The position numbers and the translations under genes are program-made. This document shows, piece after piece, positions 36,236 through 45,555 of a stretch of 64,000 nucleotides of DNA. Origin of the DNA: Oxalobacteraceae sp. CFBP 8761 (GTDB lineage: Bacteria; Pseudomonadota; Gammaproteobacteria; Burkholderiales; Burkholderiaceae_D); the NCBI GenBank assembly GCA_014841595.1, contig JACYUE010000002.1:930001-994000 (forward strand). The letters are read 5' to 3'. The notes under the pieces are model-generated. The model was given only the letters and a program-made list of their open reading frames with translations, ran no database searches and had not been told where the DNA came from. Within the stretch, counting starts at the first letter, position 1, and the number at the start of each line of letters is the position of its first letter.

Positions 36236-36760
36236 TTATTGATAGACGATGTCTGCGCGGCGGTTTTCAGCCCACGATTCTTCGTTGCTGCCGGTGGCTT
36301 TTGGCTTTTCTTCGCCCAGCGACACGGCTTCGATCTGGCCTTCCGACACGCCCAGCGACGCCATCGAACGACGGACGGCTTCAGCACGCTTCTGGCCCAG
36401 GGCCAGGTTGTACTCGGTGCCGCCGCGTTCATCGGTATTGCCCTGGATCAGGACTTTACGCGACGTGTTCTTGGTCAGGAACGCCGAGTGGTTCTGGACC
36501 ACTGGCTGGCCATCAGCGCGCACGACGAAGCTGTCGTAGTCGAAGTAGATGCTGCGCTTGGCCAGAACGCCTTGTGGGTCGTTCAGCGGATCGACGCTGC
36601 CGGTCTGGACCGGGTTGATGTCGCGTGGATCAGCAACTGGCGCTGCCGGGGTTGGCGATTTCTCGACGACCGGGGTTTCGTTCAGCTTGGTTGGCGACGA
36701 GCAAGCGGCCAGCAGGGCTGCGGTGGAAACGATGAAAGCTACACTCTTGAAGTTGCGCAT
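36236..36760 (-). CDS. pal: Peptidoglycan-associated lipoprotein Pal
   Basis: 174 aa. Lipoprotein signal MRNFKSVAFIVSTAALLAAC with Cys20, a flexible Pro-rich linker (PTPAAPVADPRD), then an OmpA-like domain with IYFDYDSFVVRADGQPVVQNH, the peptidoglycan-binding NTDERGGTEYNLALGQKRAEAVRRSM, and the terminal NRRADIVYQ. It is anchored in the outer membrane and binds meso-DAP peptidoglycan and TolB. It lies 33 bp downstream of tolB. Confidence 0.97.
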   Translation of the reverse strand: MRNFKSVAFIVSTAALLAACSSPTKLNETPVVEKSPTPAAPVADPRDINPVQTGSVDPLNDPQGVLAKRSIYFDYDSFVVRADGQPVVQNHSAFLTKNTSRKVLIQGNTDERGGTEYNLALGQKRAEAVRRSMASLGVSEGQIEAVSLGEEKPKATGSNEESWAENRRADIVYQ

Positions 36761-36793
36761 GGATTTTCTCCTGTTATGTTGAGGTTTTACTTC

Positions 36794-38065
36794 TTACTTC
36801 ATGAAGGGACCCCAGCTGGGCTCCCGAATGTTTCCCGCTTTGGTCGTCAAGCGTTGCTTGACTCGTCCATCCACAGACACCACGGCCAGCGAGGTGCGAC
36901 CGCCACCCTTGGTTGCATACATGATGTACTTGCCGTTAGGCGAAAAACTCGGTTCGGTGGCCCCATCGGCCAAGCGCAGTTCCTGGCCGCTGGCCAGGTC
37001 CATCGCATATAAGGAGTAAGCGCCGCCGCGCTGCGAAATCCAGGCCAGCGTCTTGCCGTCGGACGACACACGCGGGCTGATGTTGTAGCTGCCATTGAAC
37101 GTCACACGGGTGGCGTTGCCGCCGGCTGCGCTCATCTTGTAGATTTGCGGGCCACCGCTGCGGTCGCTCGTGAAATAAATGGTCCGGCCGTCGGCCGAGA
37201 ACTGCGGCTCGGTGTCGATCGCCGGGTTGTTGGTCAGGCGCTTGTGGCCGGTACCGCCCGAATTGACCGAGTAGATCTCGGTATTGCCGTCCTTCGACAG
37301 GGCCACGGCCAGCGTCGAGCCGTCCGGCGACCACGATGGCGCCGAGTTGTTGCCCTTCTGGTTCGAGATCACGTTGCGGCGACCCGTCATCAGGTCTTGC
37401 AGATACACGACCGGCTTGCGGTCTTCCATCGAGACGTAGGCGACTTTCGAGCCGTCCGGCGACCAGGATGGCGAAATGATCGGTTCCTTGCCCTGGGTGG
37501 CGATGACTTCGTTCTCGCCATCGGCATCCGAGACGGCCAGGATATAGCGCTTGGCGCCGCTGTCGGCCTTCACGTAGGCAATGCGGGTCGAGAAGATGCC
37601 GCGCACGCCGGTCAGCTTTTCATAGACGTCATCGGCAATGCGGTGCGCCTGCAGGCGCGTGTAGCGGGGCTGCACTTCGCCGCCCATCTGCGAGATTTCG
37701 CCGCCTTTGACGGTGTCCATCAGCTTGTAGCGGATGGCAAAACGGCCATCTGGCTGCTTCGATACGCTGCCGACCACGAGCGCGTCGGCGCCGCTGGCCT
37801 TGAAGGCAGCCAGGTTGATGCTGCCGGCGTCACGGTCGCTGATGACCTGGCCAGCGTCGATGACCTTGAACACGCCACTGCGCTCGAGGTCGGCGCGGAT
37901 GACGGCCGAGACCTTATCGGGTGCGACGGATTCGTCAGCGAAGGCCGCAATGGCGACCGGAATCTGGTTGCTGCCGACACCGGCAATTTCGATTTGCAGC
38001 TGCGCATTGGCTGCCGATCCCATGGCGAGGGAAGCGCTAAACAGCAGGAAATGGATTTTTTTCAT
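36794..38065 (-). CDS. tolB: Tol-Pal system protein TolB
   Basis: 423 aa with signal peptide MKKIHFLLFSASLAMGSAANA. The N-terminal TolB domain (about 22-165) is followed by a six-bladed PD40/WD40-like propeller with repeated SPSWSPDGSKVAYVS, APSWSPDGSTLAVAL, EPQFSADGRTIYFTSDRSGGPQIY and EPSFSPNGKYIMY units. It is a periplasmic partner of Pal and TolA during cell division and lipid homeostasis. Gene order tolA-tolB-pal is conserved. Confidence 0.97.
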   Translation of the reverse strand: MKKIHFLLFSASLAMGSAANAQLQIEIAGVGSNQIPVAIAAFADESVAPDKVSAVIRADLERSGVFKVIDAGQVISDRDAGSINLAAFKASGADALVVGSVSKQPDGRFAIRYKLMDTVKGGEISQMGGEVQPRYTRLQAHRIADDVYEKLTGVRGIFSTRIAYVKADSGAKRYILAVSDADGENEVIATQGKEPIISPSWSPDGSKVAYVSMEDRKPVVYLQDLMTGRRNVISNQKGNNSAPSWSPDGSTLAVALSKDGNTEIYSVNSGGTGHKRLTNNPAIDTEPQFSADGRTIYFTSDRSGGPQIYKMSAAGGNATRVTFNGSYNISPRVSSDGKTLAWISQRGGAYSLYAMDLASGQELRLADGATEPSFSPNGKYIMYATKGGGRTSLAVVSVDGRVKQRLTTKAGNIREPSWGPFMK

Positions 38066-38096
38066 AGTTTCTCTTGTAAAACTGGTTCGAACCGAA

Positions 38097-39170
38097 TCAA
38101 TCGTAATCGCGCATCGAGAAATTCACGTCAAGCGTACGCTCTACCGTCCCGTCCTTCTTTTTGGGCAGTGGCGATGCTTTCTTGATACCATTTTCCACTG
38201 CCCTGTCAAATTCTGGCACACCGCTGCTTTTCACCAACCTGACCGACATGATTTCACCGGTCGGCAACTGGTCGACGCGGAACGTGGCGCGTGGATTTCC
38301 CGACACATCGGTGTTGCCCGGATAGGCCGTGCTGCTCTTGATCGCCGCCGTGATCGCGGCGATATAACCGCCGTCCGATTTCGGGCCCGTCGACTTGGCG
38401 GCGCTGCCGCCGCTGCCCATGGCGCCGGCCATGCGCTTGAGTTCGTCGGCACGCAGCTTCGCGAGCTTGGCGTCTTCGGCAGCGGCCGCTTTGGCTTTGG
38501 CGGCGTCCGCCTTCTTCTTCTCGGCCGCCGCCGCGACCTGTTCGGCTTTCTTTTTCTCGTCCGCTTCTTTTTTCTTTTCAGCCGCGGCCAGCGCTGCCGC
38601 TTTCTTGTCGGCTTCCTTTTCAGCTTCTTTCTTCTTCTCGTCCGCTTCCTTCTTCGCCAGCAGCTCTTTTTCTTTCTCTTTCTGCTTGCGTTCTGCCTCG
38701 TCCTTCTTCTTTTGCTCGGCGAGCTTTTCGTCACGCTCGCGTTTTTCCGCGTCGCGCTTCTCGGCCAGCGCCTTCTTCTTGGCTTCCTCGGCCTTGCGTT
38801 CCTTTTCGCGCTGCAGCGCGATATCCGGTGCCGGCTTTGGCGCTGGCTCTTCGACCACCGGTGGCGGTGGCGGTGGCGGTGTGCGCACGGGTTCCGGCGT
38901 CGGCTCGGGCGCTGGCTCCGGTTCAGGGGTTGGCTCAGGCTCCGGGGTAGGCTCGGGCGGCAGCTCGGGCGCGGCGGCCGTCTGTACCGACATGTCCCAT
39001 ACTTCGGCCTCGACGGTGATCGGCGTCTTGGCCGTCCAGCTCACGCCGATCCACAGAAACGCCAGCAACGCGGCGTGCACGGCCACTGCCAGCAGGAACG
39101 ATGGCAGGCGGCTCGGTTCTGGCGGCACGTGGTACGGCACGCCGGCGTTGTCTGGCTTTATTTCGGGCAT
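38097..39170 (-). CDS. tolA: Tol-Pal system protein TolA
   Basis: 357 aa. One N-terminal transmembrane helix (LPSFLLAVAVHAALLAFLWIGV) is followed by a Pro/Glu repeat (PEPTPEPEPTPEPEP, about 75-95) and a run of prolines, then a long Lys/Glu/Ala helical domain II (about 110-245) and a TonB-like C-terminal domain ending in RTLDVNFSMRDYD. It couples the TolQ/TolR motor to TolB and Pal. The PEP-repeat linker is more pronounced than in enterobacterial TolA. Confidence 0.94.
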   Translation of the reverse strand: MPEIKPDNAGVPYHVPPEPSRLPSFLLAVAVHAALLAFLWIGVSWTAKTPITVEAEVWDMSVQTAAAPELPPEPTPEPEPTPEPEPAPEPTPEPVRTPPPPPPPVVEEPAPKPAPDIALQREKERKAEEAKKKALAEKRDAEKRERDEKLAEQKKKDEAERKQKEKEKELLAKKEADEKKKEAEKEADKKAAALAAAEKKKEADEKKKAEQVAAAAEKKKADAAKAKAAAAEDAKLAKLRADELKRMAGAMGSGGSAAKSTGPKSDGGYIAAITAAIKSSTAYPGNTDVSGNPRATFRVDQLPTGEIMSVRLVKSSGVPEFDRAVENGIKKASPLPKKKDGTVERTLDVNFSMRDYD

Positions 39171-39194
39171 ATTCTAGGCATCAATGCATCGACA

Positions 39195-39626
39195 TCACTG
39201 GGTGGCCAGGCCAACCCGGTTGATACCCATCTTCTTGGCTTCCGAGATCAGTTGGATGACGTCGTCGTACTTGCTCTCGCGGTCGCCCGCGATCAGCACC
39301 GGATAATCGGGATGTTCTTCATGCAGCGCGCGCAGGCGCTGCAGCAGGGCAGAGCGGTCGGCCACGTCTTCCTGGGCCACGCGGCCCTTGCCCTGCACGC
39401 CGATCGACAGGCGATTTTCGGGTTCGATCGAAATCTGGATATAGGTGTCCGGCGGCAGCGCCGATTTCTCGGCGCGCGGCAGGTTGACCACGCTCGGCGC
39501 CTGATTGGCTGGCACTGCCATGAAAATAATGAGCAGCACCAGCATCACGTCGATGTACGGCACGACGTTGATCTCGGATTTGAACTTGCGGCGACGTCCG
39601 CCGCGCATGCTGCTGGAAAAGGCCAT
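39195..39626 (-). CDS. tolR: Tol-Pal system motor protein TolR
   Basis: 143 aa from the ATG at 39626 (MAFSSSMRGGRRRKFKSEINVVPYIDVMLVLLIIFMAVPAN); the frame stays open further upstream but overlaps tolQ. The single transmembrane helix contains the proton-path Asp in VVPYIDVMLVLL. The periplasmic C-terminal domain is ExbD/TolR-like. It forms the proton-driven stator/rotor complex with TolQ. The gene starts 16 bp after tolQ ends. Confidence 0.96.
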   Translation of the reverse strand: MAFSSSMRGGRRRKFKSEINVVPYIDVMLVLLIIFMAVPANQAPSVVNLPRAEKSALPPDTYIQISIEPENRLSIGVQGKGRVAQEDVADRSALLQRLRALHEEHPDYPVLIAGDRESKYDDVIQLISEAKKMGINRVGLATQ

Positions 39627-39642
39627 GGTCAGGCTCCCTGGA

Positions 39643-40326
39643 TCAGCGCGACTGGCGCTGGAGAATGTTCGAGAATTCTTCGACGAAGCTCTCGAAGCGG
39701 TTGGCCAGGCGGTCGATATCGTGCGTGAAGCGGTTGTATGCCACCACGGCCGGGATCGCGGCAAACAGGCCGATCGCGGTCGCGATCAGTGCTTCGGCAA
39801 TGCCGGGTGCGACGATGGCCAGCGTGGCCTGCTCGACGCTGGCCAGACCGCGGAACGCGTTCATGATGCCCCAGACGGTACCGAGCAGGCCGATGTACGG
39901 CGAGACCGAGCCGACCGACGCCAGGAAGTTCAGGTGCGATTCCAGTGCATCGAGTTCGCGCTGGAACGAGGCGCGCATGGCGCGACGGGCGCCGTCGAGC
40001 ACCGAGTTCATGTCGAGCGTTTCGCGCGACGCTTGCTTGCCCTTGATGAATTCGCCCATGCCGGATTCGAAGATGCGGGCCAGGGCGCCGCTCTGGTCAC
40101 GCTGGCTGCTGGCGCTCTGGTGCAGCGTGTGCAGATTGCCGCCGGCCCAGAAGCTGCGCTCGAACTGCTCGGTCTGCGCACGTGCGGCGCGGATCGCGAA
40201 TACCTTGCGGAAGATGTACGTCCAGCTCACGATCGACAGCAGCAACAGCAAGGCCATAATCAATTGCACCAGCACGTGGGCATTGCCGATCAGGGCGACG
40301 AATGAAAGGTCTGGGGTGACGGTCAT
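39643..40326 (-). CDS. tolQ: Tol-Pal system motor protein TolQ
   Basis: 227 aa, MotA/TolQ/ExbB proton-channel family. Three helices: VQLIMALLLLLSIVSWTYIF (about 18-37), LASVGSVSPYIGLLGTVWGIMNAFRGL (about 135-160) and IAPGIAEALIATAIGLFAAIPAVVAYN (about 170-197) with the family's conserved Gly/Thr residues. It forms a pentameric inner-membrane channel around TolR and energises TolA. It follows ybgC by 23 bp. Confidence 0.97.
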   Translation of the reverse strand: MTVTPDLSFVALIGNAHVLVQLIMALLLLLSIVSWTYIFRKVFAIRAARAQTEQFERSFWAGGNLHTLHQSASSQRDQSGALARIFESGMGEFIKGKQASRETLDMNSVLDGARRAMRASFQRELDALESHLNFLASVGSVSPYIGLLGTVWGIMNAFRGLASVEQATLAIVAPGIAEALIATAIGLFAAIPAVVAYNRFTHDIDRLANRFESFVEEFSNILQRQSR

Positions 40327-40349
40327 GGGCTATTTATTTAGGTATGTAT

Positions 40350-40754
40350 TCAGGCGGCACGCATTTTAGCAGCCACGTGGTCAGGCAAGGGGCGCGGGCG
40401 CATTGTTGCAATATCGACACAACACACGGTCACGCTCGCCGTATTGAGCAGGGTTTCACCGCACCAGGCCTGCTGCAGAAACTGGACCGATGCGCGGCCC
40501 AGCCTGGCAACACTGGTTTGTATCGTCAACTGGTCGTCGAGGCGCGCCGCAGCGTGATAGTCGAGGGTCACGTTCTTGACGACGAAGGCAGTGTTGTCCG
40601 CGTCGAGCAGGGATTGTTGCTGCACGCCGAGTGACCGAAGCCATTCGGTGCGGGCGCGTTCAAAGAATTTCAGATAGTTGGCATAGAAAACAATGCCGCC
40701 AGCGTCGGTATCTTCGTAATACACCCTGACTGGCCAGTTAAATACTGAAGACAT
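40350..40754 (-). CDS. ybgC: Tol-Pal associated acyl-CoA thioesterase YbgC
   Basis: 134 aa hot-dog-fold thioesterase. It starts MSSVFNWPVRVYYEDTDAGGIVFYANYLKFFERARTEWLR: the EDTDAGGIVFYANY motif carries the catalytic Asp of the 4-hydroxybenzoyl-CoA thioesterase-like YbgC group. In E. coli it acts on acyl-CoA or acyl-ACP linked to phospholipid synthesis. It is the first gene of the ybgC-tolQRAB-pal-cpoB operon, transcribed from the 246-bp gap upstream, where I could not assign a convincing promoter. Confidence 0.95.
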   Translation of the reverse strand: MSSVFNWPVRVYYEDTDAGGIVFYANYLKFFERARTEWLRSLGVQQQSLLDADNTAFVVKNVTLDYHAAARLDDQLTIQTSVARLGRASVQFLQQAWCGETLLNTASVTVCCVDIATMRPRPLPDHVAAKMRAA

Positions 40755-40939
40755 TGTTACTGCCGATACATGAACATGAGAAACATTCTACGCGAGTTTC
40801 CTTCTCGATATCACCGTTTCCGGCCGTCGAGCGTGGAAATTACTTACGTACCCCTCGCACAAAATCGTGCTTTTGAGCGGTAGTAGACTTGAAACTTGGC
40901 AAAAAGACCAATCACTGTAACATTTTCTCACAAATGGCG

Positions 40940-40969
40940 GGCACGCTATCGGTTGCCATTCAGCGTGCC
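40940..40969. repeat. Inverted repeat downstream of the SDR gene
   Basis: GGCACGCT (40940-40947) and AGCGTGCC (40962-40969) are perfect 8-bp arms with a 14-nt spacer, between the end of the SDR gene and the start of ybgC. No U-run follows on the minus strand. It might be a weak terminator or a regulatory site. Confidence 0.35.
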
Positions 40970-41000
40970 AGCCTAACCGCCCGCGCGGTCACTCGCCGGG

Positions 41001-41747
41001 TCAGGCGCGCTTGATGGTGAATGGCGAAAAGCCCTGGCAGGTCGGCATCAGTTCGATGCTGTTGACGTTGACGTGCGGTGGCAGCGTCGCAATCCAGTAC
41101 GCGGTGTCGGCAATATCCTTTGCGCTCAGCGGCGTCGTGCCTTCGTACACTTTGGCTGCGGCCGAATCGTCGCCCTTGAAGCGTACGTTGGAAAATTCCG
41201 TACCGCCGGACAGACCCGGCGCCAGATTGGTGGCACGCACGCCGGTGCCGACGAGATCGGCGCGCAGATTGAGCGTGAACTGTTCCACGAAGGCCTTGGT
41301 GGCGCCGTACACATTGCCGCCCGGGTAAGGGTAGTGGCCGGCAGTCGAGCCGATATTGATGACCAGTCCGCTGCCGCGCGCGACCATGTCGGGCAGCACG
41401 AGCCGGGTCATCGTCACCAGGCCTTTGCAATTGGTGGCGATCATGGTTTCCCAGTCTTCCAGCGGCACTTCGTGCGCTGGCACCGTATTCAGGGCCAGCC
41501 CGGCATTGTTGATCAGCACATCGATCCCCTTCCAGTCGGCCGGCAAGCCGGCCAGCGCTGCCTCGATCGACGCGCGGCTGGTGACGTCGAGCGTTACCGG
41601 CAGGGCGGCGTCGCCCAGTTCGCCTGCCAGATCGGCGATGCGGTCGGTGCGGCGGGCTGCCAGAATCACGCGGTGGCCGTGCGAGACGAAGGTGCGCGCC
41701 ATTTCGGCGCCGAAGCCGGCCGATGCGCCGGTGATGAGGACGATCAT
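41001..41747 (-). CDS. SDR-family NADP-dependent oxidoreductase (YdfG-like)
   Basis: 248 aa. Rossmann motif MIVLITGASAGFGAEMARTF at the N-terminus, VILAARRTDRI for NADP preference, NNAGLALN near 86, catalytic Ser in INIGSTAGHYPYPGG and the Y-x-x-x-K motif VYGATKAF near 147. It resembles YdfG-type 3-hydroxy acid/serine dehydrogenases (malonic semialdehyde reductase). The substrate is not certain. It is a single gene, divergent from glyA. Confidence 0.9.
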   Translation of the reverse strand: MIVLITGASAGFGAEMARTFVSHGHRVILAARRTDRIADLAGELGDAALPVTLDVTSRASIEAALAGLPADWKGIDVLINNAGLALNTVPAHEVPLEDWETMIATNCKGLVTMTRLVLPDMVARGSGLVINIGSTAGHYPYPGGNVYGATKAFVEQFTLNLRADLVGTGVRATNLAPGLSGGTEFSNVRFKGDDSAAAKVYEGTTPLSAKDIADTAYWIATLPPHVNVNSIELMPTCQGFSPFTIKRA

Positions 41748-41882
41748 GATGAATCCTTGAAAAGGGCAGTGAGGGAGCAGTGCGCAGGCAGATGCAGGGT
41801 TGCAAAATTGTAGCCGAAATGATCAGGACGCCGTGGCGGGCGGGCGATTACGCCCCGGCGGGTCACCAGGACGGCGCTTTCC

Positions 41883-41911
41883 TTGCCCTTCAATGGGGAG
41901 TTCAGTACAAT
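41883..41911 (+). promoter_or_regulatory. Sigma70 promoter of glyA
   Basis: TTGCCC (41883-41888), 17-bp spacer, TACAAT (41906-41911). Transcription would begin near 41918, seven bases before the ZTP aptamer's first stem, which supports the assignment. Confidence 0.65.
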
Positions 41912-41924
41912 TTGCGGACTTTAC

Positions 41925-42036
41925 GTCTCACGTAACTGGCGAAACACCGCACAAGCGCCACCGATTGGTGCGCGGCGCGGCAAAGGTGGGTACCCACCGG
42001 GGAACGTGAGACGCCATACGCCGTTCGCCTGGGCAG
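41925..42036 (+). promoter_or_regulatory. ZTP/ZMP (pfl) riboswitch
   Basis: Nine-bp closing stem GTCTCACGT (41925-41933) and ACGTGAGAC (42004-42012). Inside are the ZTP-class conserved strings ACTGGCGAAAC (from 41935), the short hairpin GGTGGGTACCCACC and GGGGAACG; downstream is the conserved 3' hairpin CGCCTGGGC (42026-42034). These match the ZTP aptamer core, with an extra hairpin (about 41955-41975) inserted in the first domain. The class senses the purine/folate-stress metabolites ZMP and ZTP and controls one-carbon genes. Here it precedes glyA by 105 bp. Confidence 0.9.
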
Positions 42037-42070
42037 CCATCAACCGGTACGCGTTCGATCGCGGCTGCCC
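42031..42070 (+). promoter_or_regulatory. Alternative hairpin overlapping the ZTP aptamer 3' end (candidate expression platform)
   Basis: GGGCAGCC (42031-42038), which includes the aptamer's conserved GGGC, is perfectly complementary to GGCTGCCC (42063-42070). Formation would compete with the ligand-bound fold. No U-run follows, so control may be by Rho access or at translation rather than intrinsic termination. Confidence 0.45.
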
Positions 42071-42140
42071 GCGCCCTTTGGCTCCCGCACCCGCACACAG
42101 CGCCGCTCGTTGCCTGGATTACTATCGATTGGAGTTTTAC

Positions 42141-43388
<1,248 letters not shown>

Positions 43389-43393
43389 TTTGC

Positions 43394-43421
43394 CTTCCGG
43401 GCCGGTTCGCCGGCCCGGAAG
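43394..43421 (+). terminator. UUCG-loop hairpin between glyA and nrdR
   Basis: A perfect 12-bp stem, CTTCCGGGCCGG (43394-43405) and CCGGCCCGGAAG (43410-43421), is closed by the very stable TTCG tetraloop. No U-run follows, so it could be a partial terminator or a 3'-end stabiliser for glyA mRNA. Confidence 0.6.
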
Positions 43422-43451
43422 TACCCCATGTAGTATTGCAGCCCCGGCGCC

Positions 43452-43919
43452 ATGAAATGTCCCTTTTGCCAGCATGAAGATACACAAGTCCTCGATACCC
43501 GCGTATCGGAGGAGGGGGACGCCATCCGGCGCCGGCGCCGCTGCGGCAAGTGCGACAAGCGCTTTACCACCTATGAGCGCATCGAACTGTCGATGCCGAT
43601 CATCGTCAAGAAGAACGGCAGCCGCACCGAGTTTGCCTCCTCGAAGCTGCGCGGCAGCCTGATGCTGGCGCTGCGCAAGCGGCCGGTGGCAGCCGAAGCG
43701 ATCGACAAGGCCGTTGCCTCCATCGAAGAAAAGCTGCTCACCAGCGGTCTGCGCGAAGTCGATACCGGCCATGTGGGCGAGCTCGTGATGCAAGAGCTGA
43801 AGGGCCTCGACAAGATCGCGTATATCCGCTTCGCATCGGTCTACAAGAATTTCGAAGACCTGGATTCTTTCCAGGCAGCGCTGGCCGAAGTCGGGCACCA
43901 GCGCAAGCTCGACAACTAA
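43452..43919 (+). CDS. nrdR: Transcriptional repressor NrdR
   Basis: 155 aa. An N-terminal zinc ribbon ([45 protein letters not shown], four Cys) is followed by an ATP-cone domain ([33 protein letters not shown]). NrdR represses ribonucleotide reductase genes in response to (d)ATP. The glyA-nrdR neighbourhood is common in betaproteobacteria. Confidence 0.97.
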   Translation: MKCPFCQHEDTQVLDTRVSEEGDAIRRRRRCGKCDKRFTTYERIELSMPIIVKKNGSRTEFASSKLRGSLMLALRKRPVAAEAIDKAVASIEEKLLTSGLREVDTGHVGELVMQELKGLDKIAYIRFASVYKNFEDLDSFQAALAEVGHQRKLDN

Positions 43920-44022
43920 TCCCTTTTCAAGGTTCCCCGATTGGCGCGGCGTACGCTTGCGCCGACGCACGGGCGTGCAAAGCCGGCCTGATAACGTCGT
44001 AGCTCGTTATCGGGAGGCTTGG

Positions 44023-44550
44023 GTGCGCAACCATTCACACCACGGTTTTACGCTCATCGAAGTGCTGGTGGCCTTGTTCGTGCTCGCCATCGGCATCGTC
44101 GGCGCCGGGGCGGCCCAGCTGGCGGCGCAGCGCACGCAACAGCAGGCAGCGCTGATGGCCGAAGCGGGCCAGCTGGCAAGCTCGCTGGCGGCGCGCATTG
44201 GCGCCAATCTGCCGCTGGCCAGCCTGCCCGATGCGGGCAATCCTTATCTGTCGCTCGATTACGACGCCGTTGCCGACGGCCCGCCTGTCGCCGTCGCCGC
44301 GTGCTTCGGCACTGCCGCATGCGATCCGCTGGCGCTGGCGGCCTTCGATCTCGATGAGACGCGCCTGCTCGTTCACCGGCGTTTTCCCGGCGGGCGCATT
44401 GCCGTATGCCGCGATGCGGCGCCGTGGGATGCCGGCAGTCGCCGCTATCGGTGGGCGTGCAGTGGCGGGGCGCATGCGGCCGTGGCCATCAAGATCGGCT
44501 GGCACGGCAACGATGACCTGCCGGCATTCGTGCTGATGGTGGCGCGATGA
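44023..44550 (+). CDS. pilV: Type IV minor pilin PilV
   Basis: 175 aa from GTG 44023, chosen for GGGAGG at 44012-44017 and because it places the prepilin signal VRNHSHHG directly before FTLIEVLVALFVLAIGIVGAGAAQLAAQ. Cleavage by PilD would fall at G|FTLIE, with the Glu at +5. The C-terminal globular part contains paired Cys (AACFGTAAC and AVCRD...WACSG) likely to form disulfides. It is the first gene of a minor-pilin operon; its stop overlaps the pilW start. Confidence 0.88.
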   Translation: MRNHSHHGFTLIEVLVALFVLAIGIVGAGAAQLAAQRTQQQAALMAEAGQLASSLAARIGANLPLASLPDAGNPYLSLDYDAVADGPPVAVAACFGTAACDPLALAAFDLDETRLLVHRRFPGGRIAVCRDAAPWDAGSRRYRWACSGGAHAAVAIKIGWHGNDDLPAFVLMVAR

Positions 44551-45548
44551 GGATCCATCGGTACCGGTGTGTGCGTCAGGCTGGCTTTACCATCGCCGAA
44601 TTCATGGTCGCGATGACGCTTGGCCTGGCCGTGCTGCTGGCGGCTGGCTCGCTGCTGATCGGCGCCACACGTGCACGCGCGGCGCTGCTCGAAGCGGCCG
44701 AGATGGACGACGCCGGTCGCTACGCGCTCGATGCGCTGGCGCGCGCCGTGCGCCTGGCAGGCCACGTCGACTGGGCGGCGCATCCGGTGATCGATCCTGC
44801 GCTACCTGCCGCGATCGCCGGGCTGGATGCTGCCTCGCTGACCCATGCCGGCGCCGGCATCGATGCGCCGCTATCGGCGACGGTCAACGGCAGCGATGTG
44901 CTGGCGCTGCGCTTTGCCGGCACCGGCGCGCCGCCGCATGGCGACGGCGGCACGCTCGATTGCGCCGGCTTTCCCGTGCATCGCGATCAGGAAGGCTGGA
45001 GCATTTTTTATGTAGCGCGCAATGCGCAGGGCGACGCTGAACTGCGCTGCAAATACCGGGGCGCCGGCAACTGGTCGTCCGATGCCGTGGCAGGCCACGT
45101 CGACAGCTTCCAGGTGCTGTACGGACTCGATACCGATGGCGATGGCGCGCCCAATCGATACGTGAACGCCAGCGCGATCCGGGCGCTCGACGCGGCGCTG
45201 GTGCTGGCCGGGTCGACTCCAGATGAGCGGGCCGCCGATCTGCGTACGCGCAGCCACTGGAAGCACGTTGCGAGCGTACGGGTCGGCTTGCTGCTGCATG
45301 GGCCGCGTCAGGCGCCTGATGCCGGTGAGGGCCTCGTCCATTGGCTGTTCGGTCCGGGGTATGACGGTGCGCTGGCGGCTGCCGATCCAGGTGTCCGGCT
45401 GGCGGCGGCCGACCTCGATCGCGACGGCGATGCGCGCATGCACAAGGTGTATGGCGCGGTCATCGGGGTGCCAGTCGCGGTGCCAATTGCGGTGCCTGTC
45501 GCTCCGCCCGGCGTGCCACCATCTGCGCCGCCGGTCGCGGCGCGTTGA
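44547..45548 (+). CDS. pilW: Type IV minor pilin PilW
   Basis: 333 aa, starting 4 bp inside pilV. Prepilin leader MRIHRYRCVRQAG|FTIAEFMVAMTLGLAVLLAAGSLLIGATRARAA with Glu at +5. The large globular domain is typical of PilW, with LARAVRLAGHVDWAA and a cluster GGTLDCAGFPVHRDQEGWSIFYVARN. It ends in a Val/Pro/Ala-rich tail (VPVAVPIAVPVAPPG), which is unusual for the family and might be a linker or artefact of repeat expansion. Confidence 0.88.
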   Translation: MRIHRYRCVRQAGFTIAEFMVAMTLGLAVLLAAGSLLIGATRARAALLEAAEMDDAGRYALDALARAVRLAGHVDWAAHPVIDPALPAAIAGLDAASLTHAGAGIDAPLSATVNGSDVLALRFAGTGAPPHGDGGTLDCAGFPVHRDQEGWSIFYVARNAQGDAELRCKYRGAGNWSSDAVAGHVDSFQVLYGLDTDGDGAPNRYVNASAIRALDAALVLAGSTPDERAADLRTRSHWKHVASVRVGLLLHGPRQAPDAGEGLVHWLFGPGYDGALAAADPGVRLAAADLDRDGDARMHKVYGAVIGVPVAVPIAVPVAPPGVPPSAPPVAAR

Positions 45549-45555
45549 GCAGCGT

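Noticed and set aside
40857..40880. GCAC...GTGC-TTTT as a plus-strand terminator
   Set aside because: The stem is only 4 bp and no plus-strand gene ends upstream of it.
41800..42140. Glycine or cobalamin riboswitch before glyA
   Set aside because: The conserved strings match the ZTP class instead; no glycine-aptamer or B12-box sequence is seen.
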